Assembly: GCA_030147525.1 (NCBI GenBank)
Contig: JASBVF010000032.1
Coordinates: 1-64,000, forward strand
Reading direction: 5' to 3'
DNA length: 64,000 bases
Source of the DNA: Bacteroidota bacterium
GTDB taxonomy: Bacteria; Bacteroidota; Bacteroidia; Chitinophagales; Saprospiraceae
Below, piece by piece: positions 50,811 through 59,952 of this stretch (position 1 is its first letter; each line of letters starts with the position of its first letter). The notes under the pieces were generated by a model. The model saw nothing but the letters and a program-made list of their open reading frames with translations. It made no database searches and had not been told where the DNA came from. A program made the position numbers and the translations under genes.

Positions 50811-51277
50811 AAAAATCGGTACCTCTGCCATTGAAATGTCTCCCGGAAGCGAATGCCCGGGTACACAAAAATTTCATCCTCACCACCTTTTTGGCGTATT
50901 GACAAAAATCATGATCAAAAAAAACGATCAGCTAAAATCAATTAAAAAGATTGCCAGGGGTCAAATTGTGAATTCTTAAAGATTTCATTCCAAAGACTAA
51001 TCAAAATTTATCAAATCATTTTAAAACTATCGCAGAATTTAAATAAATCAAACAAGGTAATTTGAATGTAAATTTTAGATAAAATTTTGTCAACAGACTT
51101 GACTACCAACATTCCTGTCTTCACCTTTGCACCATTATTTTTAATTGATCATTCACAACTATTTTATCAAAAGCTCATCCCCGTTTCACCCGAATGACCA
51201 CCGATGAACTAACATTCAGGAAGCGATCTTCGGACCGAAACTTCGTATGAGTCATTAGAGAACACAATCCCATTTTT
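50811..51277. other. AT-rich intergenic region with a promoter
   Basis: About 470 bp, very AT-rich around 50900-51080, with one good promoter (51099-51129) for the gene at 51278. A 62-codon frame at 50791 starts in the terminator and looks spurious. No RNA gene is recognised. Confidence 0.45.
51099..51129 (+). promoter_or_regulatory. Bacteroidota-type promoter (TTG, 20 bp, CACCTTTG)
   Basis: TTG at 51099-51101 is separated by exactly 20 bp from CACCTTTG at 51122-51129, which differs at one base from the TAnnTTTG consensus and continues as CAC. It lies 149 bp upstream of the ATG at 51278. Confidence 0.5.
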
Positions 51278-51868
51278 ATGAAAAATCAGACTTTCGCTGC
51301 GCTCACGATCTTAGTTTTTTCAACCCTGACGCTGACCGCACAAAACAACGCCAACCGCCTTTCCAAATTCAATCTCTCGGTAGGTGCCGGCCTCGTTACA
51401 ACCTTCGTCGCTGATGGCGTAAACACTTCTCTGCCGCCACTTACTTTCAAAGCCGGCTACCAAATCAGCCGGAACTTCAGCCTCAACGGTTTCGTCGGTT
51501 TTGCGGAGGCAGATTCAAAGCCCGGCCTCGTTTCTGACGGCAAACTCATTTATACCCGAAACACACAATTCGTGACAGCATTGCGTGGAGAGTGGAAAAA
51601 GCCCGTCAATAACAAACTCGACATTTATGGCGGTGGTATGCTGGGCTTGAGCAGCTCCCGCATCCGGCAGTATGAGGTAGCCAGCGGGCAGGAGTTCATC
51701 CGCCAATCCGGTACGCCTACCCCATTTGACCCAAACGCCCGCGCCGGTAAATTTTTCTACAGCGGCTTCGTCGGTGGCCAGTATTTTTTCAGGAAAAACA
51801 TCGGCCTGTTTCTGGAAGCAGGATTCGGCGTTTCGCTGCTGAACACAGGCATTGTAGTTCGTCTTTAA
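51278..51868 (+). CDS. Outer-membrane beta-barrel protein
   Basis: The 196-residue protein has a signal peptide (MKNQTFAALTILVFSTLTLTAQ) and amphipathic strands typical of OmpW/OMP_b-brl barrels (FNLSVGAGLVTTFVADG, ISRNFSLNGFVGFAEAD, LDIYGGGMLGLSSSRIRQY, KFFYSGFVGGQYFF, ending LNTGIVVRL). The ligand or function is unknown. It is followed by two hairpins, one being a terminator. Confidence 0.85.
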   Translation: MKNQTFAALTILVFSTLTLTAQNNANRLSKFNLSVGAGLVTTFVADGVNTSLPPLTFKAGYQISRNFSLNGFVGFAEADSKPGLVSDGKLIYTRNTQFVTALRGEWKKPVNNKLDIYGGGMLGLSSSRIRQYEVASGQEFIRQSGTPTPFDPNARAGKFFYSGFVGGQYFFRKNIGLFLEAGFGVSLLNTGIVVRL

Positions 51869-51924
51869 AAGCTGCCAATTCTACGGATTTCCGGAGTTCC
51901 ACACTCCGGTTTAGCCCAAAAAAA

Positions 51925-51968
51925 CAGGCGCATCGAGGTTTTTTCACTTCGGTGCGCCTTTGTTTTTA
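51925..51968 (+). terminator. Terminator after the barrel gene
   Basis: AGGCGCA pairs with TGCGCCT with an inner CGA/TCG extension and a T-rich loop, followed by TTTGTTTTT. A second small hairpin (CCGGAGT/ACTCCGG) lies at 51889-51908. Confidence 0.75.
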
Positions 51969-52024
51969 TACAACCTTTTTCAGCCTCGCAACCTCTATAA
52001 ACCGCACAACCAGTAAAATACTTC

Positions 52025-52549
52025 ATGAAATTTATCATTCTGATTTCAAGTTTGGCCTTTTTTTGGCAGGCGCAATGGCAGGAATTTGTAAGCCTGGACG
52101 GCAAATTCAAAGTACTGACCCCCGGCGAGTTGATTGAAAAAGTGGACACCTCCGACACCTCGATCGGCAAGCTGGCTTATCATGTTTTTTACTACCAGCC
52201 GCCCGATGAAAACGCCGACAATCTGTTTTACGCAGTGCATTACTGCCAGTATCCGGAAGGCACTCTTTCCGCTGACACAACGGGTTTGGTCGAAGATTTT
52301 CTGGAAAGCACCCTGGAAAGTGCAGCAGAAAGCGTGGGTGGCAAGGTTTTGTATTCTAATGACATTTTGCTTGACAACACCCATCCCGGCAAGCTGTGGC
52401 GGATAGATTTTAACAACGGGAAAGCGGTGGTGAAGTCAAAAGCTTTTGTCGTGAAAGACCGGTTTTACATGATCCAAACGGTTTCAAAACAGGAAAAAAA
52501 TATTAACCTGGACGCCGAGAAGTTTCTGGATTCGTTCAGGATATTTTGA
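52025..52549 (+). CDS. Hypothetical secreted protein
   Basis: The 174-residue product has a short hydrophobic N-terminus (MKFIILISSLAFFWQAQ) and a mixed alpha/beta body beginning WQEFVSLDGKFKVLTPG and ending AEKFLDSFRIF. This beginning and end are seen in small Bacteroidota proteins related to DUF1795/PsbP-like or LpqN-like folds, but I cannot assign one with confidence. No catalytic motif is visible. Confidence 0.65.
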   Translation: MKFIILISSLAFFWQAQWQEFVSLDGKFKVLTPGELIEKVDTSDTSIGKLAYHVFYYQPPDENADNLFYAVHYCQYPEGTLSADTTGLVEDFLESTLESAAESVGGKVLYSNDILLDNTHPGKLWRIDFNNGKAVVKSKAFVVKDRFYMIQTVSKQEKNINLDAEKFLDSFRIF

Positions 52550-52689
52550 TAAGTCAAACCCTCCGAAACAAACTTCCAGGCTCGTAAAAACGCCTCCCCG
52601 GCCGGCAGCCCAAAAGCATCAGAAAAATGAGGAATTCCGCCAATTCCTTACAATTGTTACCGCCCGGAAAAATTCAAGTCACAAACTTT

Positions 52690-52697
52690 TACCTTTG
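52690..52697 (+). promoter_or_regulatory. -7 box TACCTTTG upstream of the FKBP gene
   Basis: TACCTTTG, continuing CAA, fits TAnnTTTG and lies 30 bp before the ATG at 52728. No TTG is present at the expected spacing. Confidence 0.5.
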
Positions 52698-52727
52698 CAA
52701 ACTTTAAATCTAAAAACGCTACATTCG

Positions 52728-53387
52728 ATGAAAAAATCAATGATTTTACTGGTTTCGCTTTTCAGCTTTTCCGTGCTCAATGCGCAGGAATTAAAAAACG
52801 CTGAAGACTCACTCAGCTATGCGGTAGGCATCCTCTGGGGGCAAGCCATCAAACAGCAGGGCATTACCTCCATCAACACGGATTTGGTGGGCCATGCGAT
52901 CGGCGATGCACTGAAAGGAGAAGAAGGAAAGATGGATATCAAAGCTGCAAACACAGTGTTGCGCAACTACATGGAGCAGAAAAAAGCTATTGAAAAAAAC
53001 AGGAACATGGCAGAAGGCGAGGCTTTTTTACGTGAAAATGCCAAGCGGGAATCCGTCGTCACACTACCAAGTGGTTTGCAATATGAAATTTTACGGGAAG
53101 GCTCAGGTGCAACGCCGGTTGCCACTGACCGGGTGAAAGTTCACTACGAAGGTCGCCTCATCGATGGCACCGTTTTCGACAGCTCCGTTCAGCGGGGCGA
53201 ACCGGCTAGCTTTGGCGTCACCCAGGTGATCAAAGGCTGGGTGGAAGCGTTGCAGCTCATGCAGGTAGGTTCCAAGTGGAAGCTGTACATCCCGCAAGAC
53301 CTTGCTTACGGCGACCGTGGCGCAGGCGGACAAATCGGCCCTTACGCCACCCTGATTTTTGAAGTGGAACTGCTTGACATAGAGTAA
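52728..53387 (+). CDS. FKBP-type peptidyl-prolyl isomerase, exported
   Basis: The 219-residue protein has a signal peptide (MILLVSLFSFSVLNAQ), a Mip-like dimerisation region (about 25-105; DSLSYAVGILWGQAIKQQG and helical KAANTVLRNYMEQKK) and a C-terminal FKBP domain (about 115-219; VKVHYEGRLIDGTVFDSS, VIKGWVEALQLMQVG, YIPQDLAYGDRGAG, LIFEVELL). It probably assists folding in the periplasm. It lies 63 bp upstream of trmD and may be co-transcribed. Confidence 0.93.
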   Translation: MKKSMILLVSLFSFSVLNAQELKNAEDSLSYAVGILWGQAIKQQGITSINTDLVGHAIGDALKGEEGKMDIKAANTVLRNYMEQKKAIEKNRNMAEGEAFLRENAKRESVVTLPSGLQYEILREGSGATPVATDRVKVHYEGRLIDGTVFDSSVQRGEPASFGVTQVIKGWVEALQLMQVGSKWKLYIPQDLAYGDRGAGGQIGPYATLIFEVELLDIE

Positions 53388-53450
53388 AGCCTGAAACGAG
53401 CATTGGGAATGGTTTTTATTCTCAATGCTCATTTCTAATACCCTCCAGGT

Positions 53451-54140
53451 ATGCGTATTGATATTATCACCGTCCATCCTGAACTGCTGGAAAGCCCTTT
53501 TCAGCACAGCATCATGAAACGGGCGCAGGAAAAAGGACTGCTCGAAGTTGTCATCAATGACTTGCGGGAGTTCGGTATTGGTCGCCACCAACAGGTGGAC
53601 GATTACCAGTTCGGCGGCGGTGCAGGCATGGTGATGATGGTGGAACCGCTGACGAACTGCATCGAAAAATTGCAGTCGCAGCGGACTTACGACGAAATCA
53701 TTTACCTCACACCTGACGGTCAGCGCCTTGACCAGGGAATCGCTAACCGACTTTCACTGAAAAACAATCTGATGCTCATCTGCGGCCACTACAAAGGCAT
53801 TGACGAGCGCATCCGGGAACAATTCGTTACGATGGAAATCTCCATCGGCGACTTTGTGCTTTCCGGCGGCGAGTTGCCGGCCGCTGTGTTAGTTGACGCC
53901 ATTGGCCGGTTGATTCCGGGCGTATTGGGAGACGAGACCTCTGCACTTTTTGATTCGTTCCAGGACCAACTGCTGGCCCCGCCTGTTTACACACGCCCGG
54001 CTGAGTTTCGGGGGTGGAAAGTGCCCGAAATACTGATGTCAGGTCATTTCCCCAAAATAGAAGAATGGCGGCACGAACAGGCATTGAAACGCACGGAAGA
54101 GCGCAGGCCGGATTTGCTTGAAAAATTGAAGGACCAATGA
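53451..54140 (+). CDS. trmD: tRNA (guanine37-N1)-methyltransferase TrmD
   Basis: The 229-residue SPOUT enzyme methylates G37 of tRNA. The knot motifs are [56 protein letters not shown] and the C-terminal [20 protein letters not shown]. Its stop overlaps the next start by four bases (ATGA). It is not next to rimM, which lies 39 kb away, so the usual rpsP-rimM-trmD-rplS order is broken in this genome. Confidence 0.96.
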   Translation: MRIDIITVHPELLESPFQHSIMKRAQEKGLLEVVINDLREFGIGRHQQVDDYQFGGGAGMVMMVEPLTNCIEKLQSQRTYDEIIYLTPDGQRLDQGIANRLSLKNNLMLICGHYKGIDERIREQFVTMEISIGDFVLSGGELPAAVLVDAIGRLIPGVLGDETSALFDSFQDQLLAPPVYTRPAEFRGWKVPEILMSGHFPKIEEWRHEQALKRTEERRPDLLEKLKDQ

Positions 54141-54496
54141 ATATCCAGGATTTCCACCAATATTGCCTTTCAAAAAAAGGCGTCGAAGAGACCTTTCCTT
54201 TTGACGAAGTCACCCTTGTTTTTAAAGTCATGGGTAAAATGTTTGCGCTCACAGGCCTGGATTCCGAGGAATTCACTGTCAACCTCAAGTGTGACCCGGA
54301 TTGGGCCATTGAGTTGCGGGAAACATACCCGGAAGAAGTTCTGCAAGGCTGGCACATGAGTAAAAAACATTGGAACACCGTCCACTTCGAAGGCGGGCTG
54401 GATGATGCTTTTTTGAAAAAATTGATCGACCATTCCTACGAACTTGTCGTGAAGGGCCTGCCCAAGAAAGATCGTGAAACGCTTCAACAGCTGTAA
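54137..54496 (+). CDS. MmcQ/YjbR family protein
   Basis: The 119-residue protein matches the MmcQ/YjbR double-stranded-DNA-binding-like fold: [59 protein letters not shown] and [16 protein letters not shown]. It is translationally coupled to trmD by a 4-base overlap. The function is unknown in general. Confidence 0.9.
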   Translation: MNIQDFHQYCLSKKGVEETFPFDEVTLVFKVMGKMFALTGLDSEEFTVNLKCDPDWAIELRETYPEEVLQGWHMSKKHWNTVHFEGGLDDAFLKKLIDHSYELVVKGLPKKDRETLQQL

Positions 54497-54499
54497 GTT

Positions 54500-55606
54500 T
54501 TGAACACAACCAACACGGAAGAACTGGATTACCTCATTGTGGGGCAAGGACTTGCCGGCACGCTGCTTTCCTTTTTTCTTTTAAATAAAAACCAGCGGAT
54601 CAAAGTCATTGACTTTCCCCACCCCGGCGCCTCTTCAAAAATTGCTGCCGGGGTAGTAAACCCCGTCACCGGAAGGCGCATCGCCAAAAGCTGGCGTTTT
54701 GAGGAGCTTCTGCCGGCAGCCAGGCAAACCTACCGTGAACTGGAATTGCTGCTCGGCATCGAAATCTGGCAGGAACGAAACATCTTGCGGGCCCTTCACA
54801 ACAATTTTGAAGAAAGCGAATGGGATCGCCGTGGGGCCTTCCCTGAGTACGAACCTTACTTTGAGCCAACAGCGGACGCAAGCAGCTTTCAGGGAAAAAT
54901 TCACCAGCCGTTCGCCTGGGGCGAGCTGAAACAATCAGCACAGGCGGCCATGCCGGAGTTGGTTTTTGCTTACCGCCGGTGGTTGGAAAAACAGGGACTT
55001 ATTTTAGAAGAAAACTTTGACTACCAGCAAGTTAAACCTGACAGGGCCCGGGTGATCTACGGGCGTTTTTCAGCTAAAAAAATTGTGTTTTGTGAAGGTG
55101 CAAGGGCATTGGACAACCCGTTTTTTAACTACCTGCCATTCGTGCCAACGAAGGGCGAGTTGTTGATTGTTCGCATACCCGGCGCCGGTTTTGATAAAAT
55201 GCTGAAACATAAAACCTTCATCGTACCGATAAAATCCGACCCTGAAAATCCCGGCATACCGGAAGGTGAATTATTTTGGGTGGGCTCCACCAGCCGCTGG
55301 GAATATGACGGCCCCGAGCCAACGGAAGAGCGCCGGAAATGGCTGGTTAAGCAATTGGACGCCGTCCTCGAACTTCCGTACGAAATCATCAGACAGTTTG
55401 CCGGCATCCGGCCGACAGTTCAGGACATCCGGCCTTTTTTAGGGACGCATCCGAAGTACCCCGCACTCGCAATTTTTAACGGGCTCGGAACCAAAGGCGC
55501 ATCATTGGGGCCATTTTTTGCCAGTCAAATGGCAGCATTTTTACTTGGGACAACCAAACTGGATGACGAGGTAAATATTTCAAGGTATTCAATTCCTGAT
55601 GCCTAA
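54500..55606 (+). CDS. FAD-dependent oxidoreductase (DAO family)
   Basis: The 368-residue protein has an N-terminal FAD-binding motif DYLIVGQGLAGTLLSFFLL and a DAO-type C-terminal end (IRQFAGIRPTVQDIRPFLG, NGLGTKGASLGPFFASQMA). The substrate is unknown. No ATG is available before the FAD motif, so the start is the TTG at 54500, 3 bp after the upstream stop; this spacing suggests coupling with the yjbR-like gene. Confidence 0.85.
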   Translation: MNTTNTEELDYLIVGQGLAGTLLSFFLLNKNQRIKVIDFPHPGASSKIAAGVVNPVTGRRIAKSWRFEELLPAARQTYRELELLLGIEIWQERNILRALHNNFEESEWDRRGAFPEYEPYFEPTADASSFQGKIHQPFAWGELKQSAQAAMPELVFAYRRWLEKQGLILEENFDYQQVKPDRARVIYGRFSAKKIVFCEGARALDNPFFNYLPFVPTKGELLIVRIPGAGFDKMLKHKTFIVPIKSDPENPGIPEGELFWVGSTSRWEYDGPEPTEERRKWLVKQLDAVLELPYEIIRQFAGIRPTVQDIRPFLGTHPKYPALAIFNGLGTKGASLGPFFASQMAAFLLGTTKLDDEVNISRYSIPDA

Positions 55607-55633
55607 CTTTACCCGGTAATTAACCTGAACGGA

Positions 55634-56218
55634 ATGTACGACTCCCTACTTCGACATGTTGCAAAATTCATCCGGCTCAACGAGGAGGAACAGGCCTTCT
55701 TCCTTTCTCAGTTGCAATTCCGGAAATTGCGTAAGCGCCAGTATTTTCTGCAGGAAGGCGATGTCAGCAAGCATGAGGCTTTCATATTAAAAGGCTGTCT
55801 TCGCACCTATGAAGTGGATGAAAATGGCAATGAGCACGTTCTCAGTTTTGCAATTGAAGATTGGTGGGTAGGTGATTTGTACAGTTTTTTCACAGGTTTG
55901 CCCAGCAGCTACAATATTGATGCACTCGAAGCTACCGAAATCGTTTACCTCGATCATGCGACTCAGGAAATGTTGTATGAAAAAATCCCAAAATTTGAGC
56001 GATACTTCCGGCTGCTGATCCAGAATGCTTTTATCGCTACGCAACGACGGGTGATTTCCAGCATTTCCAAGCCCGCCGAAGACCGATACCTCGAATTCCT
56101 TGAAAAATATCCGCTGCTCGACCAGCGGATTCCCCAGCATCAGATTGCATCTTACCTTGGCATCACGCCTGAAAGCCTCAGCAGAATCCGCAAGCAACTT
56201 CACCGGAAAAAAGGCTGA
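55634..56218 (+). CDS. Crp/Fnr-family transcription regulator
   Basis: The 194-residue regulator has a cyclic-nucleotide-binding-like domain (about 25-120; YFLQEGDVSKHEAFILKGCLRTY) and a short C-terminal helix-turn-helix (HQIASYLGITPESLSRIRKQL). The four cysteines of an FNR iron-sulfur cluster are absent (only one Cys), and the cAMP-contact motif RxS is not seen. The effector is therefore unknown. Tandem TTGAT-N4-ATCAA sites start 6 bp after its stop and precede the yceI gene, its likely target. Confidence 0.9.
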   Translation: MYDSLLRHVAKFIRLNEEEQAFFLSQLQFRKLRKRQYFLQEGDVSKHEAFILKGCLRTYEVDENGNEHVLSFAIEDWWVGDLYSFFTGLPSSYNIDALEATEIVYLDHATQEMLYEKIPKFERYFRLLIQNAFIATQRRVISSISKPAEDRYLEFLEKYPLLDQRIPQHQIASYLGITPESLSRIRKQLHRKKG

Positions 56219-56223
56219 TTTTC

Positions 56224-56237
56224 TTGATCTACATCAA
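56224..56237. promoter_or_regulatory. FNR-like site 1, TTGATCTACATCAA
   Basis: A perfect TTGAT-N4-ATCAA palindrome, the consensus of FNR/DNR/NnrR-type regulators. It lies between the Crp/Fnr gene and yceI. Confidence 0.75.
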
Positions 56238-56245
56238 GATTTTTT

Positions 56246-56259
56246 TTGACCTGCATCAA
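56246..56259. promoter_or_regulatory. FNR-like site 2, TTGACCTGCATCAA
   Basis: One mismatch from the consensus palindrome. Its centre is 22 bp from that of site 1, two helical turns, so two dimers would bind on one face of the DNA. Confidence 0.65.
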
Positions 56260-56282
56260 TGAATTTCGAATGATGATACCCG

Positions 56283-56290
56283 CATCTTTG
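56283..56290 (+). promoter_or_regulatory. -7 box-like CATCTTTG upstream of yceI
   Basis: CATCTTTG continues as CAACG, like the other extended boxes. With a start of transcription near 56297, site 2 would be centred at about -44 and site 1 at about -66, positions typical of activation. Confidence 0.4.
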
Positions 56291-56385
56291 CAACGTCTTA
56301 CAAAAAGACAACCAGGGTTTACTTCGTTTTAAACGACGTCAAACCCGAACTAAATCATTGTAAATTAAACCTTTAAGTTATCATC

Positions 56386-56988
56386 ATGAAAAATTCTTTT
56401 TTCTCTGCACTTATTGCTACGATCGCTCTGCTGGGTATGTCTTTTACCTTTGCTGACGGCACATCAACAACGCTCAACATTGACACACAAAACAGTGTGA
56501 TCTACTGGAAAGGATACAAAGTAACCGGCGAACATGCAGGTGTTATCAACATCAAAAATGGCAATCTTGCTTTTGACAAAGGTGTTTTAACCGGCGGTTC
56601 TTTTGATATAGACATGAACACCATTACCTGTACAGACATGACCGGCGAGTATGCTGACAAACTGGTTGGCCACCTGAAGTCTGATGATTTCTTTGGTGTT
56701 GCAACTTATCCGACTTCAAAATTTGTGATCACAAAAGTGGTCTCAAGAGGCAAGCCGGGCGAGTACAAAATCATTGGCAACCTGACCATCAAGAACAAGA
56801 CAAAAGAAATCAAATTTGATGCAAACGTTAAAGAATCAGGCGCAAACTACGTGGCTGAAGCTGCAATCAAAATTGACCGCACTGACTTCGATGTTCGCTA
56901 CGGCTCCGGCAGCTTTTTCGACAGCCTGGGCGATAAGACTATCTACGATGAGTTTGACCTGAATGTCAAAGTTGTTACGAAGAAATAA
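56386..56988 (+). CDS. YceI-family lipid-binding protein
   Basis: The 200-residue protein has a signal peptide (cleaved near SFTFA) and the YceI lipocalin-like barrel: STTLNIDTQNSVIYWKGYKV, GSFDIDMNTITCTD, LVGHLKSDDFFGVATYPTSK, IGNLTIKNKTKEIKFD, and DRTDFDVRYGSGSFFDSLGD. YceI proteins bind isoprenoid or other amphiphilic molecules in the periplasm. Control by the upstream Crp/Fnr regulator is inferred from the two FNR-like sites. A terminator follows. Confidence 0.93.
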   Translation: MKNSFFSALIATIALLGMSFTFADGTSTTLNIDTQNSVIYWKGYKVTGEHAGVINIKNGNLAFDKGVLTGGSFDIDMNTITCTDMTGEYADKLVGHLKSDDFFGVATYPTSKFVITKVVSRGKPGEYKIIGNLTIKNKTKEIKFDANVKESGANYVAEAAIKIDRTDFDVRYGSGSFFDSLGDKTIYDEFDLNVKVVTKK

Positions 56989-57037
56989 AAAGGATAGTAT
57001 TTAATCACCCGATTGAATTCGTCAAAATAAATTGGAA

Positions 57038-57076
57038 GCCACTTGTGAATCAACTCGCAAGTGGCTTTTTATTTTA
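57038..57076 (+). terminator. Terminator after yceI
   Basis: GCCACTTG and CAAGTGGC pair around a 13-nt loop, followed by TTTTTATTTT. Confidence 0.9.
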
Positions 57077-57288
57077 GTAAAAACACTGCCGGGAAATCAA
57101 AACATCTTCGCCTCTCTCAAAAGGAAAAAGTGACGCCGCAATTACTTTGATAAAATTAAACGTTGTCCAATCGACAAAGAGAGTGTAAGTTTACCTGTGA
57201 GAAACTTCCCTTCATTAGTTTTGCCCAATACACCTTTTCCCTTCAGGCAAACCATATCACTCACTTTTTTAAATCAAAATCCACTTCC

Positions 57289-58719
57289 ATGAAACGACGT
57301 AAATTTATCCAACAATTAGGCTATGCCCTGCCTGCGTCGGTTGCTGCTCCTTACCTTTTTAGCTCCTGCGATAAACAAGATGACGACCTCATTCCGACCA
57401 TCAAGAAATTCAAGAATTACAAAGTAATTGTGGTAGGTGCCGGCGCCGCCGGGCTTTACGCAGGCTGGTACCTCAACGAACGGGGGTTCGATGTCACCAT
57501 TCTCGAAGCCTCCGGGCAAGTAGGCGGCAGGGTCAGACACCTGAGTGGTTTTGCTGATTTTGACATAGAACTGGGCGCTGAAGAAATTCACGGTAAACAG
57601 TCGGAGTGGTACAATATCGTTAAGCAATCCGGAGCAGAACTATTGAATGCAGACACGGAAGACTTTTACTTTTTCAGGCAGGACCTCTCCAACCCAAACG
57701 AACTTGCACTAAAAAGTGAGCCCCAGGCAAATCAGTACAATGAATTCATCAAGTCCATGAATTTTGTTGAAAACGCCACCACTTACACTGGCCCGGACAA
57801 AACAGTCGAGCAACACCTGGCCACTTCCGGAATTTCCTGGAACATGTTCGGCGTAGTCAACGGTCTCATCGGCAATGAATACGGCACTTCCAACAACAGA
57901 CTGAGCATCAAGGGCATCGCTGAGGAAGATGCTTTATGGACTGCCGGCGATCAAAGTTATGGTTTGAAAAACAGAAGTATGCTCTCCGTTCTGGAATCAA
58001 AATTCAGCCCGGTGATGAGCAAGGTAAAAAAAGGTGTCCAGGTAAAAGTGATTGATTATCAAAGCAATAAAGTTCGCCTTACCGATCAGACTGGCAAGGT
58101 CTGGGAAGCTGACCGTGCGATCGTCACCGTTCCCCTGAAAATCCTTCAGGATGGTGATATCACATTCAGCCCAAGCCTGCCGTCCACTAAAACGGCTGCG
58201 ATTGACAATATTGGTATGGGGGCGGGTATGAAAGTCATCTTTAAATTCAGTCAGCGGTTTTGGAAGGACATACTGGTGCCTAATCTGGGCTCCATTATTG
58301 GCTACAACGATGTTCCCGAAATTTGGGCGCCAAGTTACAGCAGGAGTGACATGCCGGTGTTAACGGCATTCATCATGGGTGAAAAGGCAGAACAATTCAG
58401 TGCTCAGGGAAGCAATGCCGCAGGCACCATTCTTTCACATCTAGATAGTATTTTTTCTTCCGGCAGTGTTGCTTCTCAAAGCCTGCTCGAAAATGGCTCC
58501 TACATCATGGACTGGTCCAAAGAGCCCTTCATCAAAGGTGCTTACTCCTACCCTATTGTCGGAGGAGGATTGATTTTCAGAAAAGAACTGGCTGCCCCCG
58601 TTGATGACAGAATATTTTTTGCCGGCGAGGCAACCCACTTCAAGGGACACAGCGGCACCGTTCACGGCGCCATCGAATCTGGCATTAGGGTCATAGAAGA
58701 GGTTGAAGCCTCAGTCTAA
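57289..58719 (+). CDS. FAD amine oxidase, Tat-type lipoprotein
   Basis: The 476-residue protein starts with a twin-arginine-like signal (MKRRKFIQQLGYALPASVAA) ending in a lipobox-like LFSSC, so it may be a Tat-exported lipoprotein. The FAD fingerprint VIVVGAGAAGLYAGWYLNERG is followed by EASGQVGGRV, and the C-terminal FAD contact is FFAGEATHFKGHSGTVHGAI, typical of flavin monoamine oxidases. The substrate is unknown. I used the ATG at 57289; the longer frame from 57163 has no signal character before it. Confidence 0.88.
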   Translation: MKRRKFIQQLGYALPASVAAPYLFSSCDKQDDDLIPTIKKFKNYKVIVVGAGAAGLYAGWYLNERGFDVTILEASGQVGGRVRHLSGFADFDIELGAEEIHGKQSEWYNIVKQSGAELLNADTEDFYFFRQDLSNPNELALKSEPQANQYNEFIKSMNFVENATTYTGPDKTVEQHLATSGISWNMFGVVNGLIGNEYGTSNNRLSIKGIAEEDALWTAGDQSYGLKNRSMLSVLESKFSPVMSKVKKGVQVKVIDYQSNKVRLTDQTGKVWEADRAIVTVPLKILQDGDITFSPSLPSTKTAAIDNIGMGAGMKVIFKFSQRFWKDILVPNLGSIIGYNDVPEIWAPSYSRSDMPVLTAFIMGEKAEQFSAQGSNAAGTILSHLDSIFSSGSVASQSLLENGSYIMDWSKEPFIKGAYSYPIVGGGLIFRKELAAPVDDRIFFAGEATHFKGHSGTVHGAIESGIRVIEEVEASV

Positions 58720-59118
58720 GCGTTTTAACCTTCAAACGGCAAGGCTTTATTTTTTAAGGGCTTTCTGTAAATTCTTCCTTCACGACCTGCTGAGGGATGA
58801 AAGAACATTTCCCATCCGCTGCCCGACGCCTTCGAATCGGCTGATTTACATTGGTTTAGATGTAAAGGCGCATTCAGCCTAATGCAATGAATCCAGATGC
58901 TGGATCAATGATAAAAATCAGCACAGATATTTTTTAACATAAATTGGCCGCAAATTTGTTTATTTGGTTTCATCCAAAACGAATTTTGTTTTTATAAGAT
59001 TTCCCATAGCATATCCCCTCGTATTTTTTAATTGACTAACGACGGCTGAATCTTCATGTTCAGCACTTTCACAGTCTTACAGTGATTAAACACTGTATTG
59101 ACTCAAACCCGGCGTGCT
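58720..59118. other. Intergenic region with a small dyad
   Basis: About 400 bp. Only ACAGTG-N6-CACTGT at 59079-59096 stands out, lying 22 bp before the next ATG. No RNA or periodic element is seen. Confidence 0.4.
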
Positions 59119-59952
59119 ATGAGATCACATCACATTATTGCATTGACAGTAACACTGTCCCTGTTGCCTGCATTGGTTATTGGCCAGCGAAACCTGGACG
59201 TTGGTTTCTTTTTCGGAATTTCCCACTATATGGGAGACCTTCAGCAACAGCATTTTGAAGTGCTTGAAATTCACCAGGCAAGAGGGCTATTCCTACGATA
59301 CAACATCGACAACTGCTTTTCCATCAAGACGCACTTCTACGAAGGGGCAATTTCGGGCAACGACTCCCACTATCCGACCGTAGAGCGGGCCTGGAAGCGC
59401 AACCTTAGTTTCTATTCGCCTATTTACGAAGCCGGCGTACAGGCAGAATTCAATTTCATGAATTTTGGCATACGCAAAGAACACCACTCCAAACGACTGG
59501 TCGGATACATGGCTTCAGCTTACCTTTTTGGGGGTGTTTCAGGGTTTTACTTTAACCCAAAAACATTATACCTGGACAAATGGTACGAGCTTCAGCCCTT
59601 AGGCACGGAAGGACAAGGTATGGAAGGCTACTCTGAAAAGTATAATCGAATTCAGGCTGCCATCCCTTTTGGTTTCGGCTTCAAAATTCGATCTACCAGA
59701 TGGTCTTGCATGGGTGTTGAACTTGGATTCAGGAGAACTTTCACCGACTACCTCGACGACGTAAGTGGTGATTATCCCGACCTGCAAATGCTGACCGAAT
59801 TTAACCCCATGGCTGCAACACTGGCATACCGGAGCCCTGAGGTAGATGCAACGGCTGCCCATAACCCTCACGGCAGCGAGCGGGGAAATCCAAATGGAAA
59901 TGACATGTACTTTTTTGCAGGTCTGTCAATTGCCGTAACGATTGGCAAATAA
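59119..59952 (+). CDS. PorG-like DUF6089 outer-membrane protein
   Basis: The 277-residue protein has a signal peptide (IALTVTLSLLPALVIGQ) and the DUF6089 pattern: LDVGFFFGISHYMGDLQ, YNIDNCFSIKTHFYEG, AEFNFMNFGIRKEHHSK, CMGVELGFRRTFTDYLDDVSGDYPD. Related proteins include PorG, an outer-membrane part of the T9SS. The conserved DYLDDVSG motif supports the assignment, but a direct T9SS role is inference. Start at ATG 59119; a TTG at 59098 is also in frame. Confidence 0.85.
   Translation: MRSHHIIALTVTLSLLPALVIGQRNLDVGFFFGISHYMGDLQQQHFEVLEIHQARGLFLRYNIDNCFSIKTHFYEGAISGNDSHYPTVERAWKRNLSFYSPIYEAGVQAEFNFMNFGIRKEHHSKRLVGYMASAYLFGGVSGFYFNPKTLYLDKWYELQPLGTEGQGMEGYSEKYNRIQAAIPFGFGFKIRSTRWSCMGVELGFRRTFTDYLDDVSGDYPDLQMLTEFNPMAATLAYRSPEVDATAAHNPHGSERGNPNGNDMYFFAGLSIAVTIGK

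Noticed and set aside
50791-50979. 62-codon plus-strand frame after ppdK
   Set aside because: It starts with GTG inside the ppdK terminator and has no protein-like features.
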